64,000 bases of DNA from Porticoccus sp950063125. Lineage in GTDB: Bacteria > Pseudomonadota > Gammaproteobacteria > Pseudomonadales > Porticoccaceae. The DNA is taken from assembly GCF_963973895.1 (NCBI RefSeq), contig NZ_CAXBBF010000006.1, one strand, 5' to 3'. Positions 45,281-54,652 of the stretch are shown one piece after another; positions within the stretch are counted from its first letter, which is position 1, and the number at the start of each line of letters is the position of its first letter. Under the pieces are notes generated by a model that saw only the letters and a program-made list of their open reading frames with translations, did not search any database and was not told the DNA's origin. A program made the position numbers and the translations under genes.

Positions 45281-45376
45281 GAGGCAAGAGAGACTCAAAC
45301 CTGCCAGGACAAGGCGCTTAAACTGTGCGTCAAAGCCTGCTAGGCTCGGTTTTCCAATAAAAATAAGCACCCGACT

Positions 45377-46837
45377 ATGAATCCGATGCTGTGGCTCGGC
45401 CAGTTTCGCCTGTTAGCTCTCCTTGCCGGCCCCCTGCTGGGCATACTGGTGTTTACGGTAGTTCCCGATCAGGTTCTCTCTCTGGATAACAACCTGATTG
45501 TGCTCGGCACGGCGGGCAGGGCCACTGCCGGTCTGGCCGCCTGGATGGCGCTCTGGTGGCTGACAGAGGCCATTTCTATCTATGCGACGGCACTTTTGCC
45601 ACTCGCCCTGCTGCCTTTGGTCGGGGCCAGTGATATCAATGCCACCGCAAAAGCCTATGCCCACCCGATGATTTTCCTGTTTCTGGGGGGATTTATCCTG
45701 GCATTGGCACTGGAGCGATGGCATTTACACCGCCGCTTCGCCTTTACGATATTGCGGCTGGTGGGTACCAAGCCGGCAACCCTGGTGGGCGGTTTCATGT
45801 TTATCTCGGCCACCATGAGCATGTGGATTACCAACACAGCCACCGTCCTGGTGATGTTGCCGATACTGCTCAGCATTATCCAACTGCTCGACAAAAGTGC
45901 GCCCAACCGTGAAAACTTCAGTCTTTGCCTGCTTTTGGGAGTGGCCTATGCTGCTTCCATCGGCGGCGTAGGCACTATTATCGGCACAGTGCCAAATATG
46001 TTCACCGTCTCGTTTATCCAGAGCGAGCTCGGTATTGAAATCAGTTTTACCCGCTGGCTCAGCATCGGTCTACCTCTGGTAGTGATCTTTGTGCCACTCA
46101 CCTGGTGGCTGTTGACCTACTGTATATACCCGCCGGGCAAAACGCCCATCGATAGCAAATTTCTCCACGAACCCATCGAACCATGGACCCTTGGCGCAAA
46201 ATTAACCCTTGTTATTTTTCTGCTGACGGCTTTGGGCTGGGTTGCCCGGCCACTGCTGACAAAACTGCCCTGGCTAGTTGGACTCAGTGATACCGGTGTG
46301 GCCATCATCGCCACCCTGTTACTATTCACTATTCCGGCAAACCTGAAAAAACGTGAATTTTTGATGGACTGGGATACTGCAATGCGGGTGCCCTGGGGCG
46401 TGTTACTGCTATTCGGAGGCGGTCTGGCGTTGGCAGGCGCCATCAGCAGCACCGGGGTTGGAGAACTACTGGCACTGCAACTGGCGGAAGTTCAGGGCTT
46501 TCCGCCACTGGTCATGACACTGCTGGTGGTAACACTGGTTATCTTTCTGACCGAACTCACCAGCAACACAGCCACTACTACCACGCTGGTGCCCATCTTT
46601 GCAGCCATGGCTATTGGACTGGGCATCGACCCGTTGGCGATCATCATTCCGGCTACCATTGCCGCCAGTTTTGCCTTTATGCTGCCCGTGGCCACACCAC
46701 CGAATGCCATTGTGTTCAGCGCCAATATTATCCGTATTCCCCAAATGGCCAGAGCCGGATTCTGGATCAATCTATGTGGTGCCATCGTCATTACGCTGAC
46801 CCTGCACCTGACATTGAAAAGCGGCCTGATTGGCTAA
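45377..46837 (+). CDS. DASS/SLC13-family anion:Na+ symporter
   Basis: A 486-aa inner-membrane transporter with about eleven transmembrane helices. The signatures SNTATTTTLVP (second SNT motif, near 395) and ITNTATVLVMLP (first, about 150) are the paired Na+/carboxylate sites of the divalent-anion symporters. WWLTEAISIYATALLPLALLPL is the usual N-terminal stretch. Substrates in the family include dicarboxylates, citrate, sulfate and sulfonates; none can be chosen here. Neighbourhood with the ThDP enzyme suggests import of its substrate. Confidence 0.92.
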   Translation: MNPMLWLGQFRLLALLAGPLLGILVFTVVPDQVLSLDNNLIVLGTAGRATAGLAAWMALWWLTEAISIYATALLPLALLPLVGASDINATAKAYAHPMIFLFLGGFILALALERWHLHRRFAFTILRLVGTKPATLVGGFMFISATMSMWITNTATVLVMLPILLSIIQLLDKSAPNRENFSLCLLLGVAYAASIGGVGTIIGTVPNMFTVSFIQSELGIEISFTRWLSIGLPLVVIFVPLTWWLLTYCIYPPGKTPIDSKFLHEPIEPWTLGAKLTLVIFLLTALGWVARPLLTKLPWLVGLSDTGVAIIATLLLFTIPANLKKREFLMDWDTAMRVPWGVLLLFGGGLALAGAISSTGVGELLALQLAEVQGFPPLVMTLLVVTLVIFLTELTSNTATTTTLVPIFAAMAIGLGIDPLAIIIPATIAASFAFMLPVATPPNAIVFSANIIRIPQMARAGFWINLCGAIVITLTLHLTLKSGLIG

Positions 46838-46856
46838 CCCGAAACAAGGAGTTCCA

Positions 46857-47306
46857 ATGCATATCTGGGTCGATGCCGATGCCTGCCCAAACCCTATCAA
46901 GGAAATCCTTTTTCGGGCGGCGCAGCGCTGCCAGGTTCCGTTGACACTGGTTGCCAATCACCTGGTGAAGGTACCCCCTTCACCACTGATCAAAGCCCGG
47001 CAGGTAGAAAGCGGATTTGATGTGGCAGATAACTATATCGCTCAACAGGTTTTGCCCGGCGATATTGTGGTCACCGGGGATATTCCGCTGGCGGCGGAAA
47101 CCGTTGATAAGGGCGCACAGGTCATTGGTCCCAGGGGAGAGCACTTTACCCCGGCAAATATTCGCCAGCGGCTGGCCATGCGTAACCTGATGGAAGAATT
47201 GCGCAATACCGGCGAGGTCAAAGGTGGCCCCGGCAGCCTAGGTCATACCGAGCGCCAGCAGTTTGCCAATGTGCTGGACAGACTGCTGGAGGCGAGACCG
47301 AAATAG
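46857..47306 (+). CDS. YaiI/YqxD (DUF188) family protein
   Basis: A 149-aa PIN-like-fold protein. It begins IWVDADACPNPIKEIL, the family hallmark with two acidic residues and a cysteine. VESGFDVADNYIAQQVLPGDIVVTGDIPLA and GPRGEHFTPANIRQRLAMRN follow. The ATG at 46857 has AAGGAG a few bases upstream; the longer reading from 46830 overlaps the transporter gene. The biochemical function is unknown; a nuclease role has been proposed for the fold. Confidence 0.93.
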   Translation: MHIWVDADACPNPIKEILFRAAQRCQVPLTLVANHLVKVPPSPLIKARQVESGFDVADNYIAQQVLPGDIVVTGDIPLAAETVDKGAQVIGPRGEHFTPANIRQRLAMRNLMEELRNTGEVKGGPGSLGHTERQQFANVLDRLLEARPK

Positions 47307-47411
47307 CTCATTCACACCTGCCGGGAACGGAAAAATTCTTTATCCCTCATAGCGATACGCGTATACTTGCGCCCCTATTTTCATCCGGCCTACGGCCATA
47401 CAGGCGTATTT

Positions 47412-49226
47412 ATGTATTCCCCCGATTTTGCATCACTGGGCATCTCCAAACCAGTGCTTCAGGCTGTTCAGGAACTCGGTTATGAACAACCTTCTCCCAT
47501 TCAGGCCCAGAGCATTCCGATACTGCTGGAAGGCGCCAACCTGCTCGGTATAGCACAGACCGGCACCGGTAAAACCGCAGCCTTTGCATTACCATTACTG
47601 AGCCGACTGGATAGCAGCCAGTCAGCACCACAGATTATGGTGTTGGCCCCCACCCGCGAACTGGCCATTCAGGTTGCCGAGGCTTTCCAGACGTACGCCC
47701 GTCATCTGAAGAGCTTCCACGTATTGCCCATTTATGGTGGCCAGGATATGCGCGGCCAATTGCGCGGATTGCAGCGCGGGGTGCAGGTGATTGTCGGCAC
47801 GCCGGGGCGTATTCTGGACCACTTGCGACGTCGCAGTCTGGATCTGAGCAAACTCCGCGCACTGGTGCTGGACGAAGCCGATGAGATGTTGCGCATGGGC
47901 TTTATTGACGACGTGGAAACCATTCTGGCGGAAACCCCTTCCACCTGTCAGCGAGCGCTGTTTTCGGCCACCATGCCCCCGGCTATACGCCGTGTGGTGA
48001 AGAAATACCTCGGCGATGCCAGAGAAGTCAGTATCGCCGCCAAAACCCGTACCGTGGAGCGGATCAGCCAACGTTACCTGATGGTACAGGGCCGCCATAA
48101 ACTGGATGCCCTCACCCGGATTCTGGAAGTGGAAGAATTTGATGGCATGCTGATTTTTGTGCGCACCAAATCCACCACCGTCGAACTCGCTGAAAAACTG
48201 GAAGCGAGGGGATTCTCTGCAGCGGCATTGAACGGTGATTTGAGTCAGGCCCTGCGCGAACGCACCGTCAATCGACTGAAGAAAGGTGATGTCGATATCG
48301 TCGTTGCCACCGATGTGGCAGCGCGGGGACTGGACGTTGATCGCATTAGCCACGTGGTCAACTACGATATCCCCTACGACAATGAATCCTACGTCCACCG
48401 GATTGGTCGCACCGGTCGCGCCGGTCGGGAGGGCTGTGCGATTCTGTTTGTCGCTCCCAAAGAACGGCATCTGCTGCGCGCCATTGAGAAGTCAACGGGT
48501 CAGCAAGTGACATCGATGGAATTGCCCACCGGCGAACAGGTGAGCACCCAGCGGGTTCAGCAGTTCCAGGAGCATATTCTGCGCAATCTCGATACCCAGG
48601 ATCTCGACCGTTTTCGTGAGTTGCTGGAAGGAATGGCGCACGACCGCGAACTGTCCATGTCTGATATCGCTGCGGCTATGGCATGGCAACTGCAGCAGGA
48701 ACGTCCGCTCTTTCCAAAACTGGCGTCAATTGAAGTGGCCAGCCACGAAAAATCCATTGGTCGCGACAAAAGATCTGATGCTTCACCCCGTGACCGCAGT
48801 CAGAAACGCAAGGAAAGACCCACCGACAAACGCAAGCAACGCGACGAGTTCGGCGAGTTTGAGATGACCACATACCGCATGGAAGTCGGCAAGAATCACG
48901 GTGTTACGCCCGGCGATATCGTCGGCGCCATTGCCAACGAAGCCGACATTGAAAGCCGCTATATCGGACAGATCAAACTGTATGATGATCACAGTACAGT
49001 TGACCTGCCCGAAGGCATGCCACCTGAATTGCTCAATCACCTGAAAAACAAGGTCAGGGTTTGCCAACAGCCGATGAAACTGAGCCCCCTCGGAGGAGAA
49101 AGTGGTCACAGACCACCACCATCGAAAGGAAAGCTGTCACTGAAAACCAAACCTGGGGGCAAACCACGGGCCAGAAAACCGGAAACCGCCCAAAAACGAA
49201 GTGGCTCGCGACCGGCGAAAAAGTAA
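47412..49226 (+). CDS. deaD: DEAD-box ATP-dependent RNA helicase DeaD/CsdA
   Basis: A 604-aa RNA helicase for ribosome assembly and mRNA turnover, usually important in the cold. Motif I AQTGTGKT is at 48-55, Ia PTRELA near 80, II DEAD at 154-157, III SAT near 186, and VI HRIGRTGRAGR near 340. A basic linker (DKRSDASPRDRSQKRKERP) precedes a C-terminal DbpA-type RNA-binding domain (TYRMEVGKNHGVTPGDIVGAIANE) and a Lys/Arg-rich tail. The start at 47412 gives the typical N-terminus (FASLGISKP). A strong terminator follows. Confidence 0.95.
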   Translation: MYSPDFASLGISKPVLQAVQELGYEQPSPIQAQSIPILLEGANLLGIAQTGTGKTAAFALPLLSRLDSSQSAPQIMVLAPTRELAIQVAEAFQTYARHLKSFHVLPIYGGQDMRGQLRGLQRGVQVIVGTPGRILDHLRRRSLDLSKLRALVLDEADEMLRMGFIDDVETILAETPSTCQRALFSATMPPAIRRVVKKYLGDAREVSIAAKTRTVERISQRYLMVQGRHKLDALTRILEVEEFDGMLIFVRTKSTTVELAEKLEARGFSAAALNGDLSQALRERTVNRLKKGDVDIVVATDVAARGLDVDRISHVVNYDIPYDNESYVHRIGRTGRAGREGCAILFVAPKERHLLRAIEKSTGQQVTSMELPTGEQVSTQRVQQFQEHILRNLDTQDLDRFRELLEGMAHDRELSMSDIAAAMAWQLQQERPLFPKLASIEVASHEKSIGRDKRSDASPRDRSQKRKERPTDKRKQRDEFGEFEMTTYRMEVGKNHGVTPGDIVGAIANEADIESRYIGQIKLYDDHSTVDLPEGMPPELLNHLKNKVRVCQQPMKLSPLGGESGHRPPPSKGKLSLKTKPGGKPRARKPETAQKRSGSRPAKK

Positions 49227-49250
49227 TTTTTTACCCAGGGCAATCGGGCT

Positions 49251-49280
49251 AAAAAACCGGGCTGGAAAGCCCGGTTTTTT
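49251..49280 (+). terminator. Rho-independent terminator of deaD
   Basis: The stem ccgggc/gcccgg (49257-49262, 49269-49274) with the loop tggaaa is followed by seven T. The A-tract before the stem would also serve the convergent DUF4864 gene. Confidence 0.92.
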
Positions 49281-49372
49281 TGTGCTGGAAATGTCACCCG
49301 ATTTATCCACCGAGATGGATAAACCAACCGACAATGCCGATTTCACAACGGCAATACGTCTGCAACGGCGAC

Positions 49373-49831
49373 CTAGGCGGATACACCGTCATAGGGATAC
49401 ATCACAACATTCGTTACTTTCCAGGTCTTATCGTCCTGCTGCCGAAGGGTATAAATAATCTGCCATAACTGGCGATTGGGGTCAGTGACAATCAACTCCT
49501 GGTAAACACGGCCTTCCGAGAGGGTATTTCTGCCAAACAGATAGGATACAGGTCGGTAGAGCGGCATGTATTGACTGCGCACCATCTCGATAAACATCTG
49601 GACCGACGGGAATGCATGCCTGACATTCGGCGCAGCAAAAGAGTAGGCGGTACTGTAATCATCGGTTTTGAAAGCCGAAATCTGGCCTTCAATCACCTGT
49701 TGCACCGCCTGCTGATCGGACTCACTCAACAGGTTTTCCTTGGCCGCGACAGCAGGGGAGAGTATCAGAGCCATAAAGATGGCAATGATGACAGAACTGC
49801 AGAAAATCAGGTGGAAACGTTGAATTGCCAT
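49373..49831 (-). CDS. DUF4864 exported protein
   Basis: A 152-aa protein with a signal peptide (MAIQRF, hydrophobic core, AVAA cleavage). The mature domain is an NTF2-like fold of the DUF4864 type (QQVIEGQISAFKTDDYSTAYSFAAPNVR, DDKTWKVTNVVMYP). Such domains bind small ligands or act in envelope processes; the function is unknown. The start at 49831 is chosen because it leaves a normal signal sequence; the reading from 49885 adds 18 residues before it. It lies downstream of the pyruvate dehydrogenase operon but is separated from it by a terminator-like hairpin. Confidence 0.82.
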   Translation of the reverse strand: MAIQRFHLIFCSSVIIAIFMALILSPAVAAKENLLSESDQQAVQQVIEGQISAFKTDDYSTAYSFAAPNVRHAFPSVQMFIEMVRSQYMPLYRPVSYLFGRNTLSEGRVYQELIVTDPNRQLWQIIYTLRQQDDKTWKVTNVVMYPYDGVSA

Positions 49832-49925
49832 AGCGGTTTCTCTGGTCGCTTGAACAGGCCAAATACGGCACGCCGTTATTGGCACATAACTCAGAGGTTA
49901 GAACCCGGGATGGGCGATCAGTTCC

Positions 49926-49968
49926 AAAACGCTGTCTTCCCCCATCAGGCTGAGGAAGACAACGTTTT
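49926..49968 (-). terminator. Terminator-like hairpin after aceF
   Basis: A long stem: aaaacg (49926-49931) with cgtttt (49963-49968), and gtcttcc (49934-49940) with ggaagac (49954-49960), around a 13-nt loop. On the minus strand it follows the aceF stop and ends in four T. Confidence 0.7.
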
Positions 49969-49986
49969 GTTGTGTCCTCGACGGGC

Positions 49987-51744
49987 CTACAGCAACAACC
50001 GGCGTATATCGGCGATCACGTCAACGAGGCAGGTAAAGAAACGGCCACAATCGGCACCATTCACAATACGGTGGTCATAGGAAACACTCAGCGGCAACAT
50101 CAGCTTCGGCTGAAACTCTGCGCCATCCCAGACCGGTTTGATCTGGGATTTCGAAACGCCGAGGATGGCCGCCTCGGGTGCATTCACAATCGGCGTAAAA
50201 CCATTGCCACCGATCGCTCCCAAACTGGAAATCGTGAAACAGCCGCCTTGCATTTCAGCGGCTGACAGTTTGCCTTCGCGGGCTTTGACTGCCATTTCAT
50301 TGACTTCATCGGTCAGCTCCCAGAGTCCCTTGCGATCCACGTCGCGAATCACCGGCACGACCAGCCCCCGGGGAGTATCAACTGCCACACCAATATGGAT
50401 ATATTTTTTCTCGACAAAATGTTCGCCATCACTGGCGAGAGAGCGATTGAACGAGGTATTGACCGCCAGGGCATGGCCACAGGCCTTGAGCAGAAATGGC
50501 AGCAGGGTAAGCCGGGAGTTCCTTTTCTCGGCCTCAGCCTTGAGTTTATGGCGAAAGGCTTCAAGCTCCGTAATATCGGCCTCATCAAATTGCGTAACGT
50601 GGGGCACGTTAAGCCAGCTGCGCTGCATGTTTGCAGCCGTCAGTTTGTGAATTTTCTGCAGCGGCACCATCTCAATTTCACCAAACCTGGCGAAATCCAC
50701 CGAGGGTATGGCTGGAATCCCCGCGCCTGTTGTGCCGGAGACAGCAGCATTTTCTGACTTTGCCACCGCATTTTTGACATATTTGTGCAGATCTTCCTTG
50801 AGAATACGATTGCGCGGCCCGGAGCCGGAAACCTTCCGCAAATCAACACCTAGCTCTCGGGCCAGTGCCCGCGAAGCGGGGCCGGCATAGACCTCGGCTG
50901 CGACATCATCTCTTGTCGACGCTGCATCCGGTTTGGAAGATTCCTCGCTGGCCACAGGCGCTTCTGCCACGTCCGATTTTTTACCGGAAGAAATATCGGT
51001 TTCAGAGGAATCGGATGTGGAACCGGCTTTTTCCGAAGGACTGGACGCACTGCCCACGCCTGCCTTTTCATCAGGCCCTGCTGTCTTATCTGTAGTGCCG
51101 GGTTGATCTGAGTCCGGCATTATTTTCATGCGGGCAATCTTGTCTCCAGTGGCGATCTTGTCACCCACTTTGACCGTCACACTGACTAATTCCCCGGCAA
51201 AGGGTGCCGGCAATTCCATACTGGCCTTATCCGTTTCCATCACCAGAATGCCATCGCCTTCGGCCAACTGATCTCCTGAGGCTGCCATAACTTCGATGAC
51301 TTCAACCGCATCGGCACCGCCGATGTCTGGCACCAGCACATCTTCTTCAACAGCCTGGCCTCTAGTCGTGGAGGACTCGGCCTGGCTGTCAGGCTTGTCT
51401 ACAGCTTCAGAGTCCTTTTCTACACCGTCAGGGCTCTCATCTTTTTCTTCTGGCTGTGCAGCATCATCCTGTTTGTCGGAAGCAGCGGACTCTTCCGCTG
51501 CATCCGCTGTTTTCTCAATTTCGAGGATGGGGGACCCTTCACTGACCTTGTCTCCCTCCTTCACCAACAGCTTTTTGACCTGACCCGCTTGAGGGCTCGG
51601 GACATCCATGGTGGCTTTATCGGACTCCAATACGATGAGGGATTGCTCCAGTGCCACGGTATCACCCACCGCAACACATAGCTCAATGACGTCGACCGTA
51701 TCAGCGCCACCGAGATCAGGTACCAGGATTGTTTCAGAAGTCAC
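49987..51744 (-). CDS. aceF: Pyruvate dehydrogenase E2, dihydrolipoamide acetyltransferase
   Basis: A 585-aa core subunit that transfers acetyl groups from lipoyl arms to CoA. Two lipoyl domains lie at 1-80 and 133-210 with lipoylated lysines Lys43 (SDKATMD) and Lys173 (TDKASME). Ala/Pro/Glu/Asp/Ser-rich linkers follow each. An E3/E1-binding domain (YAGPASRALARELGVDLRKV) is near 295. The catalytic domain (about 350-585) ends with YDHRIVNGAD carrying the active-site histidine. Fifteen bases separate it from aceE, so the two form the PDH operon; the E3 gene (lpd) is not visible here. Confidence 0.97.
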   Translation of the reverse strand: MTSETILVPDLGGADTVDVIELCVAVGDTVALEQSLIVLESDKATMDVPSPQAGQVKKLLVKEGDKVSEGSPILEIEKTADAAEESAASDKQDDAAQPEEKDESPDGVEKDSEAVDKPDSQAESSTTRGQAVEEDVLVPDIGGADAVEVIEVMAASGDQLAEGDGILVMETDKASMELPAPFAGELVSVTVKVGDKIATGDKIARMKIMPDSDQPGTTDKTAGPDEKAGVGSASSPSEKAGSTSDSSETDISSGKKSDVAEAPVASEESSKPDAASTRDDVAAEVYAGPASRALARELGVDLRKVSGSGPRNRILKEDLHKYVKNAVAKSENAAVSGTTGAGIPAIPSVDFARFGEIEMVPLQKIHKLTAANMQRSWLNVPHVTQFDEADITELEAFRHKLKAEAEKRNSRLTLLPFLLKACGHALAVNTSFNRSLASDGEHFVEKKYIHIGVAVDTPRGLVVPVIRDVDRKGLWELTDEVNEMAVKAREGKLSAAEMQGGCFTISSLGAIGGNGFTPIVNAPEAAILGVSKSQIKPVWDGAEFQPKLMLPLSVSYDHRIVNGADCGRFFTCLVDVIADIRRLLL

Positions 51745-51759
51745 AGTTTATTCTCGTTT

Positions 51760-54408
51760 TCAACAGCACAGTGGATTGGCTTTATCCGGATCAAGGCCGA
51801 ACTCTTTAATGGCCTTGGTAACCAGGGATTTTTCTATTTTTCCTTCGTCGGCCAGCGCGCCCAGCGCCGCCACCGCAATGAAATAACGGTCAATTTCGAA
51901 GAAATGGCGCAGCTTTTCACGACTGTCACTGCGACCGAAGCCATCTGTACCCAACACATGGTAATTGCCAGGAATAAAGGCGCGAAGCTGCTCGGTATAG
52001 GTTTTGACATAGTCCGTAGCCACCACCACAGGTCCTTTTCTGTCCTGCAATTGCGCAGTAATGTAAGGTATCTTCGGCTCGCTCTCGGGATGCATTCGAT
52101 TCCAGCGTTGAGCCGCCTGCCCATCGCGCGCCAGCTGATTGACGCTGGTCAGGCTCCAGATATCCGCTGCCACCTTGAATTTATTCCTGAGAATCTCCGC
52201 TGCCGCCCGGACTTCATTCAGGATTGCCCCGGCGCCCATCAGCTGAACCCTCAGCTTGGTATTCTTTCCCTCTTCCAACAGGTAGATTCCCTTGACGATA
52301 CCCTCTTCAACCCCTTTTGGTATAGCAGGCTGTTCATAATTTTCGTTCATGGTGGTGATGTAATAGAAGCAGTTTTCCCGATCTTGATACATCGCCCTCA
52401 AGCCGTTCTGGATAATCACCACCAGCTCGTAGCCATAGGCCGGATCATAGGTTCGGCAGTTCGGCACGGTATTGGCCAGCAGGTGGCTGTGCCCATCCTG
52501 ATGCTGCAGGCCCTCGCCATTCAACGTCGTTCGCCCCGAGGTCGCACCGATCAGGAATCCCCGGGCCTGCATATCGCCCGCAGCCCAGGCAAAGTCACCG
52601 ATGCGCTGAAAACCAAACATGGAATAAAACACATAGAAAGGGATCATGGGGCAATCGTAATTGCTGTAGGCCGTCGCCAACGCAATCCACGCGGAAAATG
52701 CGCCGGCTTCGGTTATCCCCTCTTCAAGAATCTGGCCGCGCTTGTCCTCCTTGTAGTACATGATCTGGTCGCGATCCTGGGGCACATACTTCTGGCCCGC
52801 CGAAGAGTAAATGCCCAATTGCCTGAACATGCCCTCCATACCGAAGGTTCGCGCTTCATCGGGCACAATGGGTACAACCCGCTCGCCGATTTTTTTGTCC
52901 TTGACCAACATCCCAAGCTGTCGCACAAAGGTCATGGTGGTGGATACCTTGCGATCCCCACTGCCCTCAAGCAACTTGTCAAAGTCCTCCAGAGCGGGTA
53001 TCTCAAGTGATGTGAAATCTGCCCGCCGCGAGGGAACCGGGCCCCCCAGCGACTCGCGCCGCTTTTTCATATACATCATTTCAGGGCTGTCTTCAGGTGG
53101 CCGATAATAGGGCACCTTCTCCAGATCGTCATCCGCAATCGGGATTCCGAAACGATCGCGGAAATGTTTGAGTCCCTCCAGATCAAGTTTCTTGATGGAG
53201 TGGGTATCATTGGACGCTTCACCCACGCCCATCCCGTAACCTTTCACCGTTTTCGCCAGAATTACGGTGGGCTGGCCTTTGTGGGCCAGCGCCTCGGCAT
53301 AGGCAGCATAAACCTTGTAGGGATCGTGTCCGCCGCGGTTCAGATACATAATGTCCCGGTCGCTGAGATCTTCAACCAATGACTTCAGCTCTGGATACGC
53401 CCCGAAAAAATGTTCCCGGGTATAGGCACCACCATTGTGCTTGTAGTTCTGGTAATCGCCATCGCAGGTTTCATCCATCCGTTGCTGCAACAAGCCCGTC
53501 TGGTCTTTCTCAAACAATGGATCCCAGAGACGGCCCCATACAACCTTGATGACGTTCCAGCCCGCTCCGCGAAAGACCCCTTCGAGCTCCTGAATGATCT
53601 TGCCATTACCGCGCACCGGCCCATCTAGACGCTGTAAATTACAGTTCACTACAAAGATCAGGTTTTCCAGGTGCTCCCTGCCAGCAAGAGAAATGGCACC
53701 CAGGGTTTCCGGCTCGTCGCACTCGCCGTCGCCGAGGAATGCCCACACCTTTCGATCAGCTCGCGGAGACATGCCACGCGCCGACATGTAGCGCATCACA
53801 TGCGCCTGGTATATCGCTTGCAGGGGACCCAGCCCCATGGAAACGGTGGGAAATTGCCAATAATCAGGCATCAGCCAAGGATGAGGGTATGAGGAGAGCC
53901 CTTTCCCATCCACTTCTCGTCGGAAATTATCCAGGGCATCTTCGTCGAAACGCCCTTCGAGATAAGAGCGGGCATAAATTCCCGGCGCACTGTGACCCTG
54001 AAAATAGATCAGGTCGCCCTGCTCTTCGCCCTCGTTGCCCCGAAAAAAATAATTAAAGCCAATATCGTAAAGCGTGGCCGACGAGGCGAAAGAGGCAATA
54101 TGCCCTCCAATACCCTCATCAGGATTTTTGTTGGCCCTCATCACCATAGCCAGAGCATTCCAGCGGATGATCGAGCGAATCCGGCGCTCCATGAACAGGT
54201 CACCTGGCATGCGTTTTTCACGAATGACCGGGATCGTATTCCTGTAGGGGGTAACTACGGCGGGTGGCATGCCGACCCCGGTGGCAGTGGCTCGATCCAG
54301 TAGCTTCTGAAGCAGATAGGCTGCCCTCTCCGGGCCCTGAAACGTCAATACGGAATCCAGCGATTCGAGCCACTCCCGGGTTTCGACGGGATCCATATCG
54401 TCTTGCAT
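51760..54408 (-). CDS. aceE: Pyruvate dehydrogenase E1, homodimeric type
   Basis: An 882-aa ThDP-dependent decarboxylase that converts pyruvate and reductively acetylates the lipoyl group of AceF. The ThDP/Mg motif is GDGECDEPETLGA, with NLQRLDGPVRGN closing it. HNGGAYTREHFFGAYPEL, KTVKGYGMG and the transketolase-like C-terminal half (GRTTLNGEGLQHQDGHSHL) are all present. The length fits E. coli AceE (887 aa). No lpd or pdhR gene is adjacent and no PdhR operator was recognised upstream. The regulation is therefore open. Confidence 0.97.
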   Translation of the reverse strand: MQDDMDPVETREWLESLDSVLTFQGPERAAYLLQKLLDRATATGVGMPPAVVTPYRNTIPVIREKRMPGDLFMERRIRSIIRWNALAMVMRANKNPDEGIGGHIASFASSATLYDIGFNYFFRGNEGEEQGDLIYFQGHSAPGIYARSYLEGRFDEDALDNFRREVDGKGLSSYPHPWLMPDYWQFPTVSMGLGPLQAIYQAHVMRYMSARGMSPRADRKVWAFLGDGECDEPETLGAISLAGREHLENLIFVVNCNLQRLDGPVRGNGKIIQELEGVFRGAGWNVIKVVWGRLWDPLFEKDQTGLLQQRMDETCDGDYQNYKHNGGAYTREHFFGAYPELKSLVEDLSDRDIMYLNRGGHDPYKVYAAYAEALAHKGQPTVILAKTVKGYGMGVGEASNDTHSIKKLDLEGLKHFRDRFGIPIADDDLEKVPYYRPPEDSPEMMYMKKRRESLGGPVPSRRADFTSLEIPALEDFDKLLEGSGDRKVSTTMTFVRQLGMLVKDKKIGERVVPIVPDEARTFGMEGMFRQLGIYSSAGQKYVPQDRDQIMYYKEDKRGQILEEGITEAGAFSAWIALATAYSNYDCPMIPFYVFYSMFGFQRIGDFAWAAGDMQARGFLIGATSGRTTLNGEGLQHQDGHSHLLANTVPNCRTYDPAYGYELVVIIQNGLRAMYQDRENCFYYITTMNENYEQPAIPKGVEEGIVKGIYLLEEGKNTKLRVQLMGAGAILNEVRAAAEILRNKFKVAADIWSLTSVNQLARDGQAAQRWNRMHPESEPKIPYITAQLQDRKGPVVVATDYVKTYTEQLRAFIPGNYHVLGTDGFGRSDSREKLRHFFEIDRYFIAVAALGALADEGKIEKSLVTKAIKEFGLDPDKANPLCC

Positions 54409-54592
54409 GATCGATACCTTTCTTTTTTATGGTGACTGGCAACTTGATCAGTCGGGCAACCAAAAACACCGTTAACCTGACGATTCAAGCCATTTCGTGT
54501 AGTTTATCTACCAAAAAATACTTATTCAACCGCAGAAACAAAAGGTGCTTATAAATATATTTTTCTAAAAACATAATAACTACATGAAAAAT

Positions 54593-54652
54593 AACATTTA
54601 TTATTAATGTTTTCCCGAAAAACAATAAATAGTTTTATTACATTTTTTCGGG
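54593..54652. repeat. Two A/T-rich hairpins between the M16 protease and aceE
   Basis: One inverted repeat joins cccgaaaaa (54614-54622) and tttttcggg (54644-54652), with an inner aataaa/tttatt stem; it includes the stop codon of the protease gene. A second is aacatt (54593-54598) with aatgtt (54606-54611). On the minus strand they follow the protease and precede aceE, so they may act as a weak terminator or mRNA end. The rest of 54409-54637 is A/T-rich and probably holds the aceE promoter. Confidence 0.5.

Noticed and set aside
54409..54637. PdhR operator upstream of aceE
   Set aside because: No sequence close to the known operator was seen.
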